The position numbers and the translations under genes are program-made. A stretch of DNA of 33,678 bases. It comes from an uncultured Pedobacter sp. Lineage in GTDB: Bacteria > Bacteroidota > Bacteroidia > Sphingobacteriales > Sphingobacteriaceae. Below the pieces are notes generated by a model that had not been told where the DNA came from, did not search any database, and was given only the letters and a program-made list of their open reading frames with translations. Numbering within the stretch: the first letter of the stretch is position 1; each line of letters opens with the position of its first letter. The DNA lies in assembly GCA_938008555.1 (NCBI GenBank), contig CALLKE010000156.1, positions 1 to 33,678 on the forward strand, read 5' to 3'. This document shows positions 25,262 to 32,904 of this stretch, piece by piece.

Positions 25262-25411
25262 ATGAAGATCACGCATTTATCCAAGAAGTCACTAAAGCAT
25301 GCTTTGGTTGCTTCGGGCTGTTGTTGCAGCTGTTGTTGCAGTTGTTGTTGTTGTGTTAGCGTGAATACCGGTAGCGGTAGTAGCGGTAGTAGCAGTTCAG
25401 GTGGCAATTAA
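25262..25411 (+). CDS. Streptolysin S (SagA)-like Cys-rich peptide, candidate TOMM/RiPP precursor
   Basis: A 49-residue peptide. Residues 1-19 (MKITHLSKKSLKHALVASG) form a basic leader ending in Ser-Gly. Residues 20-31 are CCCSCCCSCCCC (10 Cys, 2 Ser). Residues 32-49 are a Ser/Gly tail starting VSVNTGSGSSG. Streptolysin S precursor SagA, as I remember it, has a leader ending GG, then CCCCCTTCC and FSIATGSGNS. Leader, heterocycle-prone Cys block and the S-x-x-T-G-S-G-x-S tail therefore line up in order. In that family a SagBCD-type complex turns Cys/Ser into thiazoles and oxazoles. No such enzyme, protease or exporter is next to it here, so it would be an orphan precursor. The start has an AT-rich upstream typical of Bacteroidetes. 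A 20-bp-stem terminator follows 80 bases later. Alternatives are a lanthipeptide-like precursor or a metal-binding peptide. Confidence 0.65.
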   Translation: MKITHLSKKSLKHALVASGCCCSCCCSCCCCVSVNTGSGSSGSSSSGGN

Positions 25412-25459
25412 ATCGTTAATATGCTTATGATTTAATTCTTTATAAGACAACATGACCAT

Positions 25460-25476
25460 GCTACATTCCATGTAGC
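25460..25476. other. Small hairpin downstream of the Cys-rich peptide gene
   Basis: GCTACAT-tcc-ATGTAGC, a perfect 7-base stem with a 3-base loop, 49 bases past the stop. It is part of the 3' untranslated region ahead of the main terminator. Confidence 0.35.
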
Positions 25477-25490
25477 CATATCAACAAACG

Positions 25491-25536
25491 AAAAGAGCTT
25501 GAAAAATTGACTAATATCAATTTTTCAAGCTCTTTT
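25491..25536. terminator. Bidirectional terminator, 20-bp perfect stem
   Basis: Bases 25491-25510 pair perfectly with 25517-25536 around a 6-base loop. The arms end in AAAA and TTTT, so it can act in both directions. It sits between the plus-strand Cys-rich peptide gene and the 3' end of minus-strand rluD, supporting the idea that the small gene is a transcribed unit. Confidence 0.8.
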
Positions 25537-25555
25537 AAAAATAACTTCAAGCAAG

Positions 25556-26587
25556 CTAGATAGATTCTCTAACGTATTTACGCCATTTATCCAAAACTGC
25601 CGCAAAATCTGACGGCAAATTTGACTCAAAATGAATAATCTTACGAGTTGTAGGATGAATAAATCCTAATGACTGGGCATGTAGCGCCTGACGAGGCATA
25701 AGCTCAAAGCAATTTTCGACGAATTGCTTATACTTTGTAAATACAGTACCCTTAACAATACGATCACCTCCATACGAACTATCATTGAATAGTGGATGTC
25801 CAATATGCTTCATATGTGCCCTGATCTGGTGTGTTCTACCTGTTTCTAACTCACATGCAATCAAGGTTACATAATTCAGTCGTTCTAGTACTTTATAATG
25901 AGTAACAGACCATTTTCCTTTGCTCTCATCATCATATACAGCCATCACTTTTCTGTCTTTAGCACTACGGCCAATATATCCACTAACTGTTCCATCTTGC
26001 TCTATATCTCCCCAAACCAGTGCTAAATATCTACGGGAGATACTATGATCAAAAAATTGCTTCGCCAGAAAATTGATTGCATGTTCATTCTTACTAACTA
26101 ATAGTAGGCCTGAGGTATCCTTATCTATGCGATGTACTAGACCTGGCCTTCCTTCATTCCCTGGAAGTTGTGGCAGCTTCTGAGCATGATAAGCCAATGC
26201 ATTAACCAAAGTACCCGTATAGTTATTAAAACCAGGATGTACAACCATTCCTGCTGGCTTATTCACCAAAATCACATCTTCATCCTCATAAACAATATCC
26301 AGTGGAATATTTTCTGGGTATACTTCTGTATCTCGAGGCGGATGTGGCAGAACAACCGAAATGATATCTAGAGGTTTGACTTTATAACTAGCTTTAATTG
26401 GTTTATCATTTACCAGTACACTACCCGCCTCAATTGCATGCTGAATCCGGTTACGCGAAGCATTTTCGATTCGATGCATCAAGAACTTATCAATCCTTAA
26501 CAAAGACTGTCCCTTATCTACTATAATTCTTAGATGTTCATATAAATCCGGCTCTTCTAATTCTGGAACATCAAACTCATCATTCAT
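25556..26587 (-). CDS. rluD: Ribosomal large-subunit pseudouridine synthase, RluD-type
   Basis: A 343-residue RluA-family enzyme. RluD makes pseudouridines in helix 69 of 23S rRNA. An S4 RNA-binding domain lies at about 29-76 ('LRIDKFLMHRIENASRNRIQHAIEAGSVLVN'), followed by the catalytic domain. The hallmark motif is His152-Arg-Ile-Asp155-Lys-Asp-Thr-Ser-Gly, with Asp155 as the nucleophile. 'VNKPAGMVVHPG' (108-119) and 'ELETGRTHQIRAHM' are the other family motifs. Length and S4 domain favour RluD over RluA or RluC, but exact target uridines cannot be read from sequence. It is downstream of icd and separated from it by a very strong terminator, so it probably has its own promoter. Confidence 0.92.
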   Translation of the reverse strand: MNDEFDVPELEEPDLYEHLRIIVDKGQSLLRIDKFLMHRIENASRNRIQHAIEAGSVLVNDKPIKASYKVKPLDIISVVLPHPPRDTEVYPENIPLDIVYEDEDVILVNKPAGMVVHPGFNNYTGTLVNALAYHAQKLPQLPGNEGRPGLVHRIDKDTSGLLLVSKNEHAINFLAKQFFDHSISRRYLALVWGDIEQDGTVSGYIGRSAKDRKVMAVYDDESKGKWSVTHYKVLERLNYVTLIACELETGRTHQIRAHMKHIGHPLFNDSSYGGDRIVKGTVFTKYKQFVENCFELMPRQALHAQSLGFIHPTTRKIIHFESNLPSDFAAVLDKWRKYVRESI

Positions 26588-26621
26588 ATAGCAAATTAAA
26601 ATTTTATACTTTTCTTGTAAT

Positions 26622-26694
26622 CAACGAATTAAGAAGGCTTTAAAGATGTTATACATTATGCATAATACATCTTTAAAGCCTTCTTAATTCGTTG
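26622..26694 (-). terminator. Very long (28-bp) perfect-stem terminator after icd
   Basis: Bases 26622-26649 are the exact inverted copy of 26667-26694. The 17-base loop contains a further palindrome, ATTATGCATAAT. It lies 20 bases past the icd stop and 34 bases before the rluD start, both on the minus strand, so it insulates rluD from icd transcription. Confidence 0.7.
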
Positions 26695-26714
26695 GGGTAA
26701 TAATTTGAAATACC

Positions 26715-27947
26715 TTATCCTAGTTTTGCTATCAATGCTTTATCAAGTTCTTCAAGAAACTCTTCAGTATATAAATAGTCTACCCCATGTTCTACTTTAG
26801 GCTTGATAGAAATAGCCAAATCCTTGGTCATTTTTCCAGCTTCTACAGTTTCGATACAAACCTGCTCAAGTGTGTGACAAAATTTAATGAGTTGTTCATT
26901 CCCATCCAGTTTACCACGAAACTCAAGCCCTCTTGTCCATGCAAAAATAGATGCTATCGGATTTGTAGATGTTGGTTTTCCAGCCTGATGATCACGATAG
27001 TGTCGTGTCACAGTACCGTGTGCTGCCTCTGCTTCCATCGTCTTTCCATCTGGAGTAACCAAAACAGAAGTCATTAATCCCAATGAGCCAAAACCCTGTG
27101 CAACTGTATCAGACTGAACATCCCCGTCATAGTTTTTACAAGCCCAAACAAAGTTACCGTTCCATTTCAAAGCAGAAGCTACCATGTCATCAATCAAACG
27201 ATGCTCATAAGTCAAATTATTTGCATCATACTGAGCTTTAAATTCTTGCTCGTAAATTTCCTGGAAGATGTCCTTAAATCGACCATCATACTTTTTAAGA
27301 ATGGTGTTCTTAGTTGATAAGTAAAGTGGCCATTTTTTAATCAAGGCTTGGTTAAAGCAAGCACGCGCAAAGCCACGAATACTTTCATCTGTGTTATACA
27401 TTGCCAAGGCAACACCGTCACCTTTGAAATTAAATACCTCAAACGACTGCTCCTTACCACCATCTTCAGGTGTAAACGTAATCGTTAGCTTACCCTTCCC
27501 CTTCGTTAGAAAATCAGTTGCACGATACTGATCTCCAAAAGCATGACGACCGATACATATCGGCGCAGTCCAATTAGGAACGAGTCGTGGTACATTGCGC
27601 ATGACAATTGGTTCACGAAAAACTGTTCCATCCAAAATATTACGAATTGTTCCATTTGGAGACTTCCACATTTGTTTTAGGCCAAATTCTTTCACTCGTT
27701 CTTCATCCGGAGTAATCGTTGCGCATTTAATACCTACGCCATATTGTTTGATTGCATTTGCAGCATCAATAGTAACCTGGTCATTCGTCTGATCGCGATG
27801 CTCTACACCCAAGTCATAATATTTAATATCGATATCTAAGTAGGGGGTAATTAATTTATTCTTGATGAATTTCCAGATAATTCTGGTCATTTCATCGCCA
27901 TCTAACTCTACGACAGGATTGGCTACCTTGATTTTTGGTTTTGACAT
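26715..27947 (-). CDS. icd: NADP-dependent isocitrate dehydrogenase (eukaryote-like subfamily)
   Basis: A 410-residue TCA-cycle enzyme converting isocitrate and NADP+ to 2-oxoglutarate, CO2 and NADPH. It aligns with human IDH1/IDH2 with a shift of about two residues. Thr77, Ser96, Asn98, Arg102, Arg111, Arg134 and Tyr141 are the isocitrate-binding residues ('WKSPNGTIRNILDGTVFREP', 'CIGRHAFGDQYRATDF'). 'TNPIASIFAWTRGL' near the C-terminus is also characteristic. This subfamily II dimeric type is distinct from the E. coli Icd type. It stands alone, with a promoter -7 element just upstream and a 28-bp-stem terminator just downstream. Confidence 0.96.
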   Translation of the reverse strand: MSKPKIKVANPVVELDGDEMTRIIWKFIKNKLITPYLDIDIKYYDLGVEHRDQTNDQVTIDAANAIKQYGVGIKCATITPDEERVKEFGLKQMWKSPNGTIRNILDGTVFREPIVMRNVPRLVPNWTAPICIGRHAFGDQYRATDFLTKGKGKLTITFTPEDGGKEQSFEVFNFKGDGVALAMYNTDESIRGFARACFNQALIKKWPLYLSTKNTILKKYDGRFKDIFQEIYEQEFKAQYDANNLTYEHRLIDDMVASALKWNGNFVWACKNYDGDVQSDTVAQGFGSLGLMTSVLVTPDGKTMEAEAAHGTVTRHYRDHQAGKPTSTNPIASIFAWTRGLEFRGKLDGNEQLIKFCHTLEQVCIETVEAGKMTKDLAISIKPKVEHGVDYLYTEEFLEELDKALIAKLG

Positions 27948-27984
27948 ATCTTTCCCTCTTATGTGTTTTTTGAACTCTGAGGGC

Positions 27985-27992
27985 CAAAGATA
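27985..27992 (-). promoter_or_regulatory. Promoter -7 element of icd
   Basis: TATCTTTG on the minus strand matches TAnnTTTG exactly and lies 38 bases upstream of the icd start. I see no good -33 TTTG at the expected distance, so the assignment rests on the -7 element. Confidence 0.4.
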
Positions 27993-28122
27993 TAAATTTT
28001 GAGTTTAGAGTATTAGTAGTGTGTGGCAATTTGGCGAGCATGAAGAGAGCGTGTATTCTTAAGAATTTCTCACTGATATATCTCTTACACGGCCAATCAA
28101 AATTATCGATTTAACCTATCAA

Positions 28123-28563
28123 CTATTGATCTATTTCTGAGGTTGTTTCTTTTTTAGCACCAAGTTGTTTTGTGCCAAGCTCTGCAAGCTGTTTGTTGTG
28201 TTTAGTATCATCAGGATGCATAGATATCGATCCATTGTAAATGGCCCCTACTTCCACTTCAATTTTTTGAGTAGAAATAGCTCCCTTAATACGCCCTGAA
28301 GATTTTATTTCAAGTTTTTCAGAATAAAGGTTTCCATTTATCGTCCCATACACGATAATTTCTTGGGCTTTAACATCCCCATTAACCACACCTCTTTCTC
28401 CTACAATTAGTCCGTTATCCACAGCCGCGTTTCCATCCACCATTCCATCTATCCGAACATAATCTTTGGCACTAATATTTCCATTTATTATACATCCCTC
28501 ACCAATTAAGGTCGAGATATTTTGCTCACTTAGATTAGATTTTTTATTTGAGAAAATTCCCAT
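28123..28563 (-). CDS. Bactofilin (polymer-forming cytoskeletal protein)
   Basis: A 146-residue bactofilin. These proteins self-assemble without nucleotides into filaments that organise cell-wall enzymes at the membrane. Residues about 15-120 are the right-handed beta-helix, seen as hydrophobic/Gly repeats roughly every 17-18 residues ('IGEGCIINGNISAKDYVRIDG', 'GERGVVNGDVKAQEIIVYG'). Short disordered tails flank it. It starts 11 bases after the stop of the M23 peptidase gene, so the two form an operon. Such bactofilin-M23 pairs are a known module for cell shape control. Confidence 0.92.
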   Translation of the reverse strand: MGIFSNKKSNLSEQNISTLIGEGCIINGNISAKDYVRIDGMVDGNAAVDNGLIVGERGVVNGDVKAQEIIVYGTINGNLYSEKLEIKSSGRIKGAISTQKIEVEVGAIYNGSISMHPDDTKHNKQLAELGTKQLGAKKETTSEIDQ

Positions 28564-28574
28564 AGCACATGATT

Positions 28575-29450
28575 TTATAGTGAGAGAAATTTATTTGGAT
28601 TAATAGGCTTATTATTAAGACGAACTTCGTAATGAAGATGTGGTCCGGTAGAATGACCTGTAGATCCGATACAGCCAATCACGTCACCGGCTTGTACCGA
28701 CTGGCCATTTTTTACTTTAATTTCGGAAAGATGCCCATATAAAGTCTGATAGCCATTAGCATGAGCTACTCGAACACAGTTGCCATAACCTTGGAACCAG
28801 CTTGCACATATTACTTTTCCGCCAGCAGTACTTCTTACCTTTTCACCCATTGCCCCATGGAAATCCATTCCAGCGTGAAACTCACCATTACTATTCTCAA
28901 AAGGGTCTGCTCGATACCCAAATACAGAGGAAACACCACCATTATGTGGATATCCCAATGGGGTCAACTTTAAACCACTCAAAAGTCGTACGAGGTACTC
29001 ATTGTATAACCCTAACCTTTCATCTACAGCCAAATGTATTTTATTATTATTTCCTCCAACTGAGGCAGTTGAAAACCCTTTAACTCCTCTTTTGTTCAGG
29101 TATTCATTGATTCTTTTAAGCTTTATTTGAATTTGATTGATATAAGTCTGCACACGGTCAGTATCAATTTTTTCAGATGTATGAATAGAAGGCTTCTGAA
29201 CTTCAAAAGAACGTTTATTCAATTGAACAACTTGAAGCTCAAAATTTTTGACTTTACTATTCTGTTTTTGGACATAAAACAAAAGTCCAAATACTGTTAC
29301 GAAAAGAAAGCACACCAATACAAATGCCCCAAAAACATAAGGCATTCTCCAATATTTTAAATATTTAGTTTGAACAGTATAAGATCTCGTCTCAGAATGA
29401 TCCTTACTTGTAACTATAATTGTACTAAACTTCTGACTTTTACTACCCAT
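28575..29450 (-). CDS. M23 (LytM-type) peptidoglycan endopeptidase, membrane-anchored
   Basis: A 291-residue zinc metallopeptidase that cuts peptidoglycan cross-links. One membrane helix (about 37-60) anchors it with the C-terminus in the periplasm. Residues about 60-125 look like a coiled coil. The LytM domain at about 172-288 has His192 and Asp196 ('FHAGMDF'), His240 ('LYGHLS'), and His271-x-His273 ('HLHYE'), the complete catalytic set, so it is likely active and not a degenerate activator. It is the first gene of the operon with the bactofilin, which probably positions it. It is divergent from the ABC exporter gene with 248 bases between. Confidence 0.93.
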   Translation of the reverse strand: MGSKSQKFSTIIVTSKDHSETRSYTVQTKYLKYWRMPYVFGAFVLVCFLFVTVFGLLFYVQKQNSKVKNFELQVVQLNKRSFEVQKPSIHTSEKIDTDRVQTYINQIQIKLKRINEYLNKRGVKGFSTASVGGNNNKIHLAVDERLGLYNEYLVRLLSGLKLTPLGYPHNGGVSSVFGYRADPFENSNGEFHAGMDFHGAMGEKVRSTAGGKVICASWFQGYGNCVRVAHANGYQTLYGHLSEIKVKNGQSVQAGDVIGCIGSTGHSTGPHLHYEVRLNNKPINPNKFLSL

Positions 29451-29630
29451 TTGAATCTCTCACTTATTCTGTTTATCGTACCTAACAATCACTTTTTCTG
29501 CACAAAAACTCTAAAACTAATTTAGGCTAAGCACTCTATAAACACTTTATTTCCAAGATTAAAGATCTAATTATTTTAATCTTCTAATCCGTTCTAGCCT
29601 AAAGTTATCATTTTTTTATATAAAATCAAA

Positions 29631-29638
29631 TACCTTTG
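29631..29638 (+). promoter_or_regulatory. Candidate promoter -7 element of the ABC exporter gene
   Basis: TACCTTTG fits TAnnTTTG and lies 60 bases before the start codon at 29699. The expected -33 element is only a T-rich run, so confidence is modest. Confidence 0.35.
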
Positions 29639-29698
29639 TTCCTCAATGAGTTCCATCAATAGAACTTATCCAATACAGAAAGTAAATATAGATTAAAA

Positions 29699-31537
29699 AT
29701 GGCGCGTGCCCGACTAAATAGTGGAAATGCTCAAGAGGAAGACCTACCTAAAGCAAAAATCAATAAAGAGAGTATTCAAAAAGTATCGGAGCTTCTAAGG
29801 TATCTAAGGCCTTACAGATGGAAATTTGCTATTGGGATGATTTTTTTATTTCTGTCTAGCATAACAGGATTAACTTTCCCTGCTTTATTAGGTGCCATGA
29901 TCGATGCAGCACAGGGTAAACAGAAATATAATTTTATGCCTAGCAGTATCCATTTAATTGGTCTTGTCTCCTTTGGAGTATTATTGGTTCAATCATTCGT
30001 TTCTTTTTTTAGGATTCGCTTATTTGTTGAGGTTGCTGAAAAATCACTGGCTGACATCCGACGTGATACTTATTTCAAATTGATTACGCTACCTATGCAT
30101 TTTTTTTCACAACGACGGGTGGGTGAATTAAATAGCCGAATTTCAGCCGATCTTTCTCAAATCCAAGACACGATCACAACTACGCTTGCTGAATTAATTC
30201 GCCAAGTAATTGTTCTCGTTGGAGGTATTAGTTTTTTATTTATTGTTTCTAGCAAACTTACTTTGCTGAATATTGCCATACTTCCATTACTGGTTATCGT
30301 AGCTGTATTTTTTGGACGATATATGCGCCAATTATCACGACAAGCGCAAGATAAATTAGCCGAGTCAAACACCGTTGTAGAAGAGACCTTGCAGGGGATA
30401 TCCAATGTAAAGGCTTTTGTTAACGAAGCCTATGAAGCGAATCGATATGATAAAAGTTTACATGAAGTAGTTCAAATTGCTTTACGAGGTGCTAGTTTTC
30501 GGGGAGGCTTTGCATCATTTATCATATTTGCCATTTTCGGAGCCATTGTTGGGGTCATCTGGTACGGCTCTATTCTTGTTTTTCATGGAGAACTCACTGT
30601 TGGAAGTTTAACCACCTACATTTTATACTCCGCTTTTGTTGGTGCAGCTATGGGTAGCTTTCCAGAGCTATATGCGAATGTCCAAAAAGCAGTTGGAGCG
30701 AGTGAGCGTGTACTTGAAATACTAAAAGAAAAAAATGAACCTATTTCTATCAAAGAAGAGGATAATCAGATTGAAAAAACAATTCATGGGAATTTAAAAT
30801 TTAACAAAGTTGTATTTACGTACCCATCACGTCAGGAAATTACAGTACTAAATAACGTTTCTTTTAGTGCAAAAGCAGGAGAAAAGGTAGCTATCGTAGG
30901 CCCCAGTGGAGCGGGTAAATCAACGATTGCAGGTTTAATTCTTCGTTTTTACACCCCTCAAAACGGACAAATTTTATTTGATAATAAATCAGCAGATGAG
31001 TATTCTCTCACCGATATTCGAAACCAAGTAGCTATTGTACCACAAGATGTATTACTATTTGGTGGTTCTATTTTTGAAAACATTGCCTATGGACGTATTA
31101 ATGCTACCCAAGATGAAGTTATAGCTGCGGCAAAACGTGCAAATGCACACCAATTTATTATTGATTTTCCAGATGGATATGAAACCATGGTTGGAGAACG
31201 TGGGATTAAACTATCTGGGGGACAACGCCAACGTATTGCTATTGCACGTGCGCTACTCAAAAATCCATCCATACTTATTTTGGATGAAGCAACCTCATCA
31301 CTCGACTCAGAATCAGAGCGCTTAGTACAAGAAGCATTGGAGGAGCTCATGAAAGGACGAACATCCATTATTATTGCACATCGATTATCTACTATCCGCG
31401 AAGCTGACAAAATTATAGTCCTAGAAAAGGGGGCTGTAGTCGAAACAGGAACTCATCAAGAGCTGATGCAAAATAAAGAAGGTTTATATCGATACTTAAG
31501 CCAATTACAAACCACCACTTCATCTGATTTAGAATAA
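29699..31537 (+). CDS. ABC exporter half-transporter (ABCB/MsbA-like)
   Basis: A 612-residue fused membrane plus ATPase subunit that works as a homodimer. The transmembrane domain (about 40-330, six helices) starts after a short charged N-terminus. The ATPase domain (about 365-605) has Walker A at 401-409 (GPSGAGKST), Q-loop Gln449, signature LSGGQ at 505-509, Walker B ILILDE at 525-530 and H-loop His561, all intact. Architecture and motifs resemble MsbA, TAP and mitochondrial ABCB10-type exporters. The substrate (lipid, peptide or drug) cannot be read from sequence. A 10-bp hairpin follows it, and the ribosomal protein operon starts about 100 bases later from its own promoter. Confidence 0.93.
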   Translation: MARARLNSGNAQEEDLPKAKINKESIQKVSELLRYLRPYRWKFAIGMIFLFLSSITGLTFPALLGAMIDAAQGKQKYNFMPSSIHLIGLVSFGVLLVQSFVSFFRIRLFVEVAEKSLADIRRDTYFKLITLPMHFFSQRRVGELNSRISADLSQIQDTITTTLAELIRQVIVLVGGISFLFIVSSKLTLLNIAILPLLVIVAVFFGRYMRQLSRQAQDKLAESNTVVEETLQGISNVKAFVNEAYEANRYDKSLHEVVQIALRGASFRGGFASFIIFAIFGAIVGVIWYGSILVFHGELTVGSLTTYILYSAFVGAAMGSFPELYANVQKAVGASERVLEILKEKNEPISIKEEDNQIEKTIHGNLKFNKVVFTYPSRQEITVLNNVSFSAKAGEKVAIVGPSGAGKSTIAGLILRFYTPQNGQILFDNKSADEYSLTDIRNQVAIVPQDVLLFGGSIFENIAYGRINATQDEVIAAAKRANAHQFIIDFPDGYETMVGERGIKLSGGQRQRIAIARALLKNPSILILDEATSSLDSESERLVQEALEELMKGRTSIIIAHRLSTIREADKIIVLEKGAVVETGTHQELMQNKEGLYRYLSQLQTTTSSDLE

Positions 31538-31553
31538 ATAGTACACTAAATGC

Positions 31554-31584
31554 CGTGAAACAACATTCAATTTATTGTTTCACG
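31554..31584 (+). terminator. Hairpin after the ABC exporter gene
   Basis: CGTGAAACAA (31554-31563) pairs perfectly with TTGTTTCACG (31575-31584) around an 11-base loop. It starts 17 bases past the stop. No strong U-run follows. Confidence 0.5.
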
Positions 31585-31635
31585 CTCAGAAAAATTCAAA
31601 AGTTGAATCTGCGTAACCCCACAAATCATAGATTA

Positions 31636-31667
31636 TTTGATAAAAAATTAAATTATACCTACATTTG
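31636..31667 (+). promoter_or_regulatory. Promoter of the rpsF-rpsR-rplI operon
   Basis: TTTG (31636-31639), 20 bases, then TACATTTG (31660-31667) match the Bacteroidetes TTTG / TAnnTTTG promoter closely. The start codon of rpsF is 43 bases downstream. The short leader contains a CCAATTGG palindrome (31678-31685) next to a C-run, a possible site for S6:S18 autoregulation known for this operon elsewhere, but I cannot confirm the fold. Confidence 0.65.
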
Positions 31668-31709
31668 CGACCCCCATCCAATTGGGACCTAAAAACAATT
31701 AAAAAAATC

Positions 31710-32075
31710 ATGCAACAGTACGAAACAGTGATCATTCTAACCCCATTGTTATCAGAAGAGGCTGTAAAGGAGGTTTTAACCAAATTCAACAAGCTAATGA
31801 AAGATAACGGAGCCGAAATTATCCATGAGGATAATTGGGGTTTGAAAAAATTAGCGTACCCTATTCAGAAAAAAACGACAGGGCACTATCACCTAATAGA
31901 ATTTAAGGCTCCAGGTGAGTTTATTAACAAATTAGAAGTTGAATACAAGCGTGACGAACGCATCATGCGTTTCCTAACTATCTCTTTAGATAAACATGCA
32001 CTTGCTTACAACGAGAAAAAGCGTAGTGGAGCTTTTAAAAAGAAGACACCTAAAATTGAGGAGGTAGCAAAATAA
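31710..32075 (+). CDS. rpsF: 30S ribosomal protein S6
   Basis: A 121-residue S6. The start is set at 31710 ('MQQYETVIILTPLLSEE'), the conserved N-terminal beta-strand; a longer in-frame start at 31665 would lie inside the promoter's -7 element and is rejected. The ferredoxin-like fold and the 'NWGLKKLAYPIQKKTTGHYHLIEF' stretch are typical. A Lys-rich tail follows. S6 binds S18 on the 30S platform, and rpsR follows directly with a one-base overlap (TAATG), indicating translational coupling. Confidence 0.95.
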   Translation: MQQYETVIILTPLLSEEAVKEVLTKFNKLMKDNGAEIIHEDNWGLKKLAYPIQKKTTGHYHLIEFKAPGEFINKLEVEYKRDERIMRFLTISLDKHALAYNEKKRSGAFKKKTPKIEEVAK

Positions 32076-32338
32076 TGGCAAAAGATCAAATTCAATATGT
32101 TACTGCCCCAAAGGTAGACGAGAATCGTAAAAAATACTGCCGTTTCAAGAAAAATGGAATTAAGTATATCGATTATAAAGACGAAAGCTTCTTGATGAAA
32201 TTTATAAATGATCAAGGTAAGGTTTTACCACGTCGTTTAACAGGAACATCACTTAAATTTCAACGTAAAGTGTCTCAAGCTGTTAAGCGTGCTCGACACA
32301 TTGGCTTGTTGCCTTACGTTGCTGACTCATTAAAATAA
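32075..32338 (+). CDS. rpsR: 30S ribosomal protein S18
   Basis: An 87-residue S18 with the conserved 'YIDYKDESFLMKFINDQGKVLPRRLTGTS' core and the basic C-terminal RNA-binding stretch ending in 'RARHIGLLPYV'. Its ATG shares a base with the rpsF stop, so translation is coupled. rplI starts 20 bases after its stop. Confidence 0.96.
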   Translation: MAKDQIQYVTAPKVDENRKKYCRFKKNGIKYIDYKDESFLMKFINDQGKVLPRRLTGTSLKFQRKVSQAVKRARHIGLLPYVADSLK

Positions 32339-32358
32339 TCGAGGAATAAGCGAAAGAA

Positions 32359-32802
32359 ATGGAACTAATTTTAAAACAGGATATCAAAAATCTAGGAGAG
32401 AAAGATGATATCGTAAATGTAAAGCCAGGATACGGTCGTAATTATCTTATTCCACAAGGTTATGCAACTTTGGCTACACTTTCAGCCAAAAAAATATTAG
32501 CTGAAAATATCAAACAGGCTACCTTCAAACAAGAAAAAATCAGAAAAGATGCCGATGCTATTGCCACTAAACTAGAAGGCATTAAGCTATTTATTGGTGC
32601 AAAAGCTGGTGAATCAGGTAAAATATTTGGAGCCGTAAACACGATTCAAATTGCAGATGCTTTGAAAAAAGAAGGATTTGATGTTGATCGTAGACGGATT
32701 ACTTTTGAAGTGGAGCCTAAATTTGTTGGCGAATATATTGCCAATTTAAACTTACACAAAGAGGTAAAAGTGAAACTTCAATTTGAAGTAGTAGCTGAAT
32801 AA
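32359..32802 (+). CDS. rplI: 50S ribosomal protein L9
   Basis: A 147-residue L9. The N-terminal domain has the L9 signature 'GYGRNYLIPQGYA' (residues about 24-36). A long connecting helix and a C-terminal domain with 'GESGKIFGAV' follow, the two-lobed shape normal for L9. It binds 23S rRNA near the L1 stalk and helps frame maintenance. It is the last gene of the operon, closed by the terminator at 32821-32860. Confidence 0.96.
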   Translation: MELILKQDIKNLGEKDDIVNVKPGYGRNYLIPQGYATLATLSAKKILAENIKQATFKQEKIRKDADAIATKLEGIKLFIGAKAGESGKIFGAVNTIQIADALKKEGFDVDRRRITFEVEPKFVGEYIANLNLHKEVKVKLQFEVVAE

Positions 32803-32820
32803 ACCCACATCTAAATCAAA

Positions 32821-32860
32821 AATAAAAAAGCGCCTGATTAAGACCAGGCGCTTTTTTATT
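32821..32860 (+). terminator. Rho-independent terminator of rpsF-rpsR-rplI
   Basis: Stem 32821-32836 pairs perfectly with 32845-32860 around an 8-base loop. The GC-rich core GCGCCTG/CAGGCGC is followed by six T's, the clearest intrinsic terminator in the window. It starts 19 bases after the L9 stop. Confidence 0.9.
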
Positions 32861-32904
32861 TTTACAAAATATGATCTCCTGAAAATTATACTAGCTATTG
32901 TCCT

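Noticed and set aside
25319..25358. Cys-codon tract as a meaningless TGT microsatellite
   Set aside because: The tract is in frame with a leader and a Ser/Gly tail that together match the SagA layout, and a strong terminator follows, so a plain microsatellite is the less likely reading, though not excluded.
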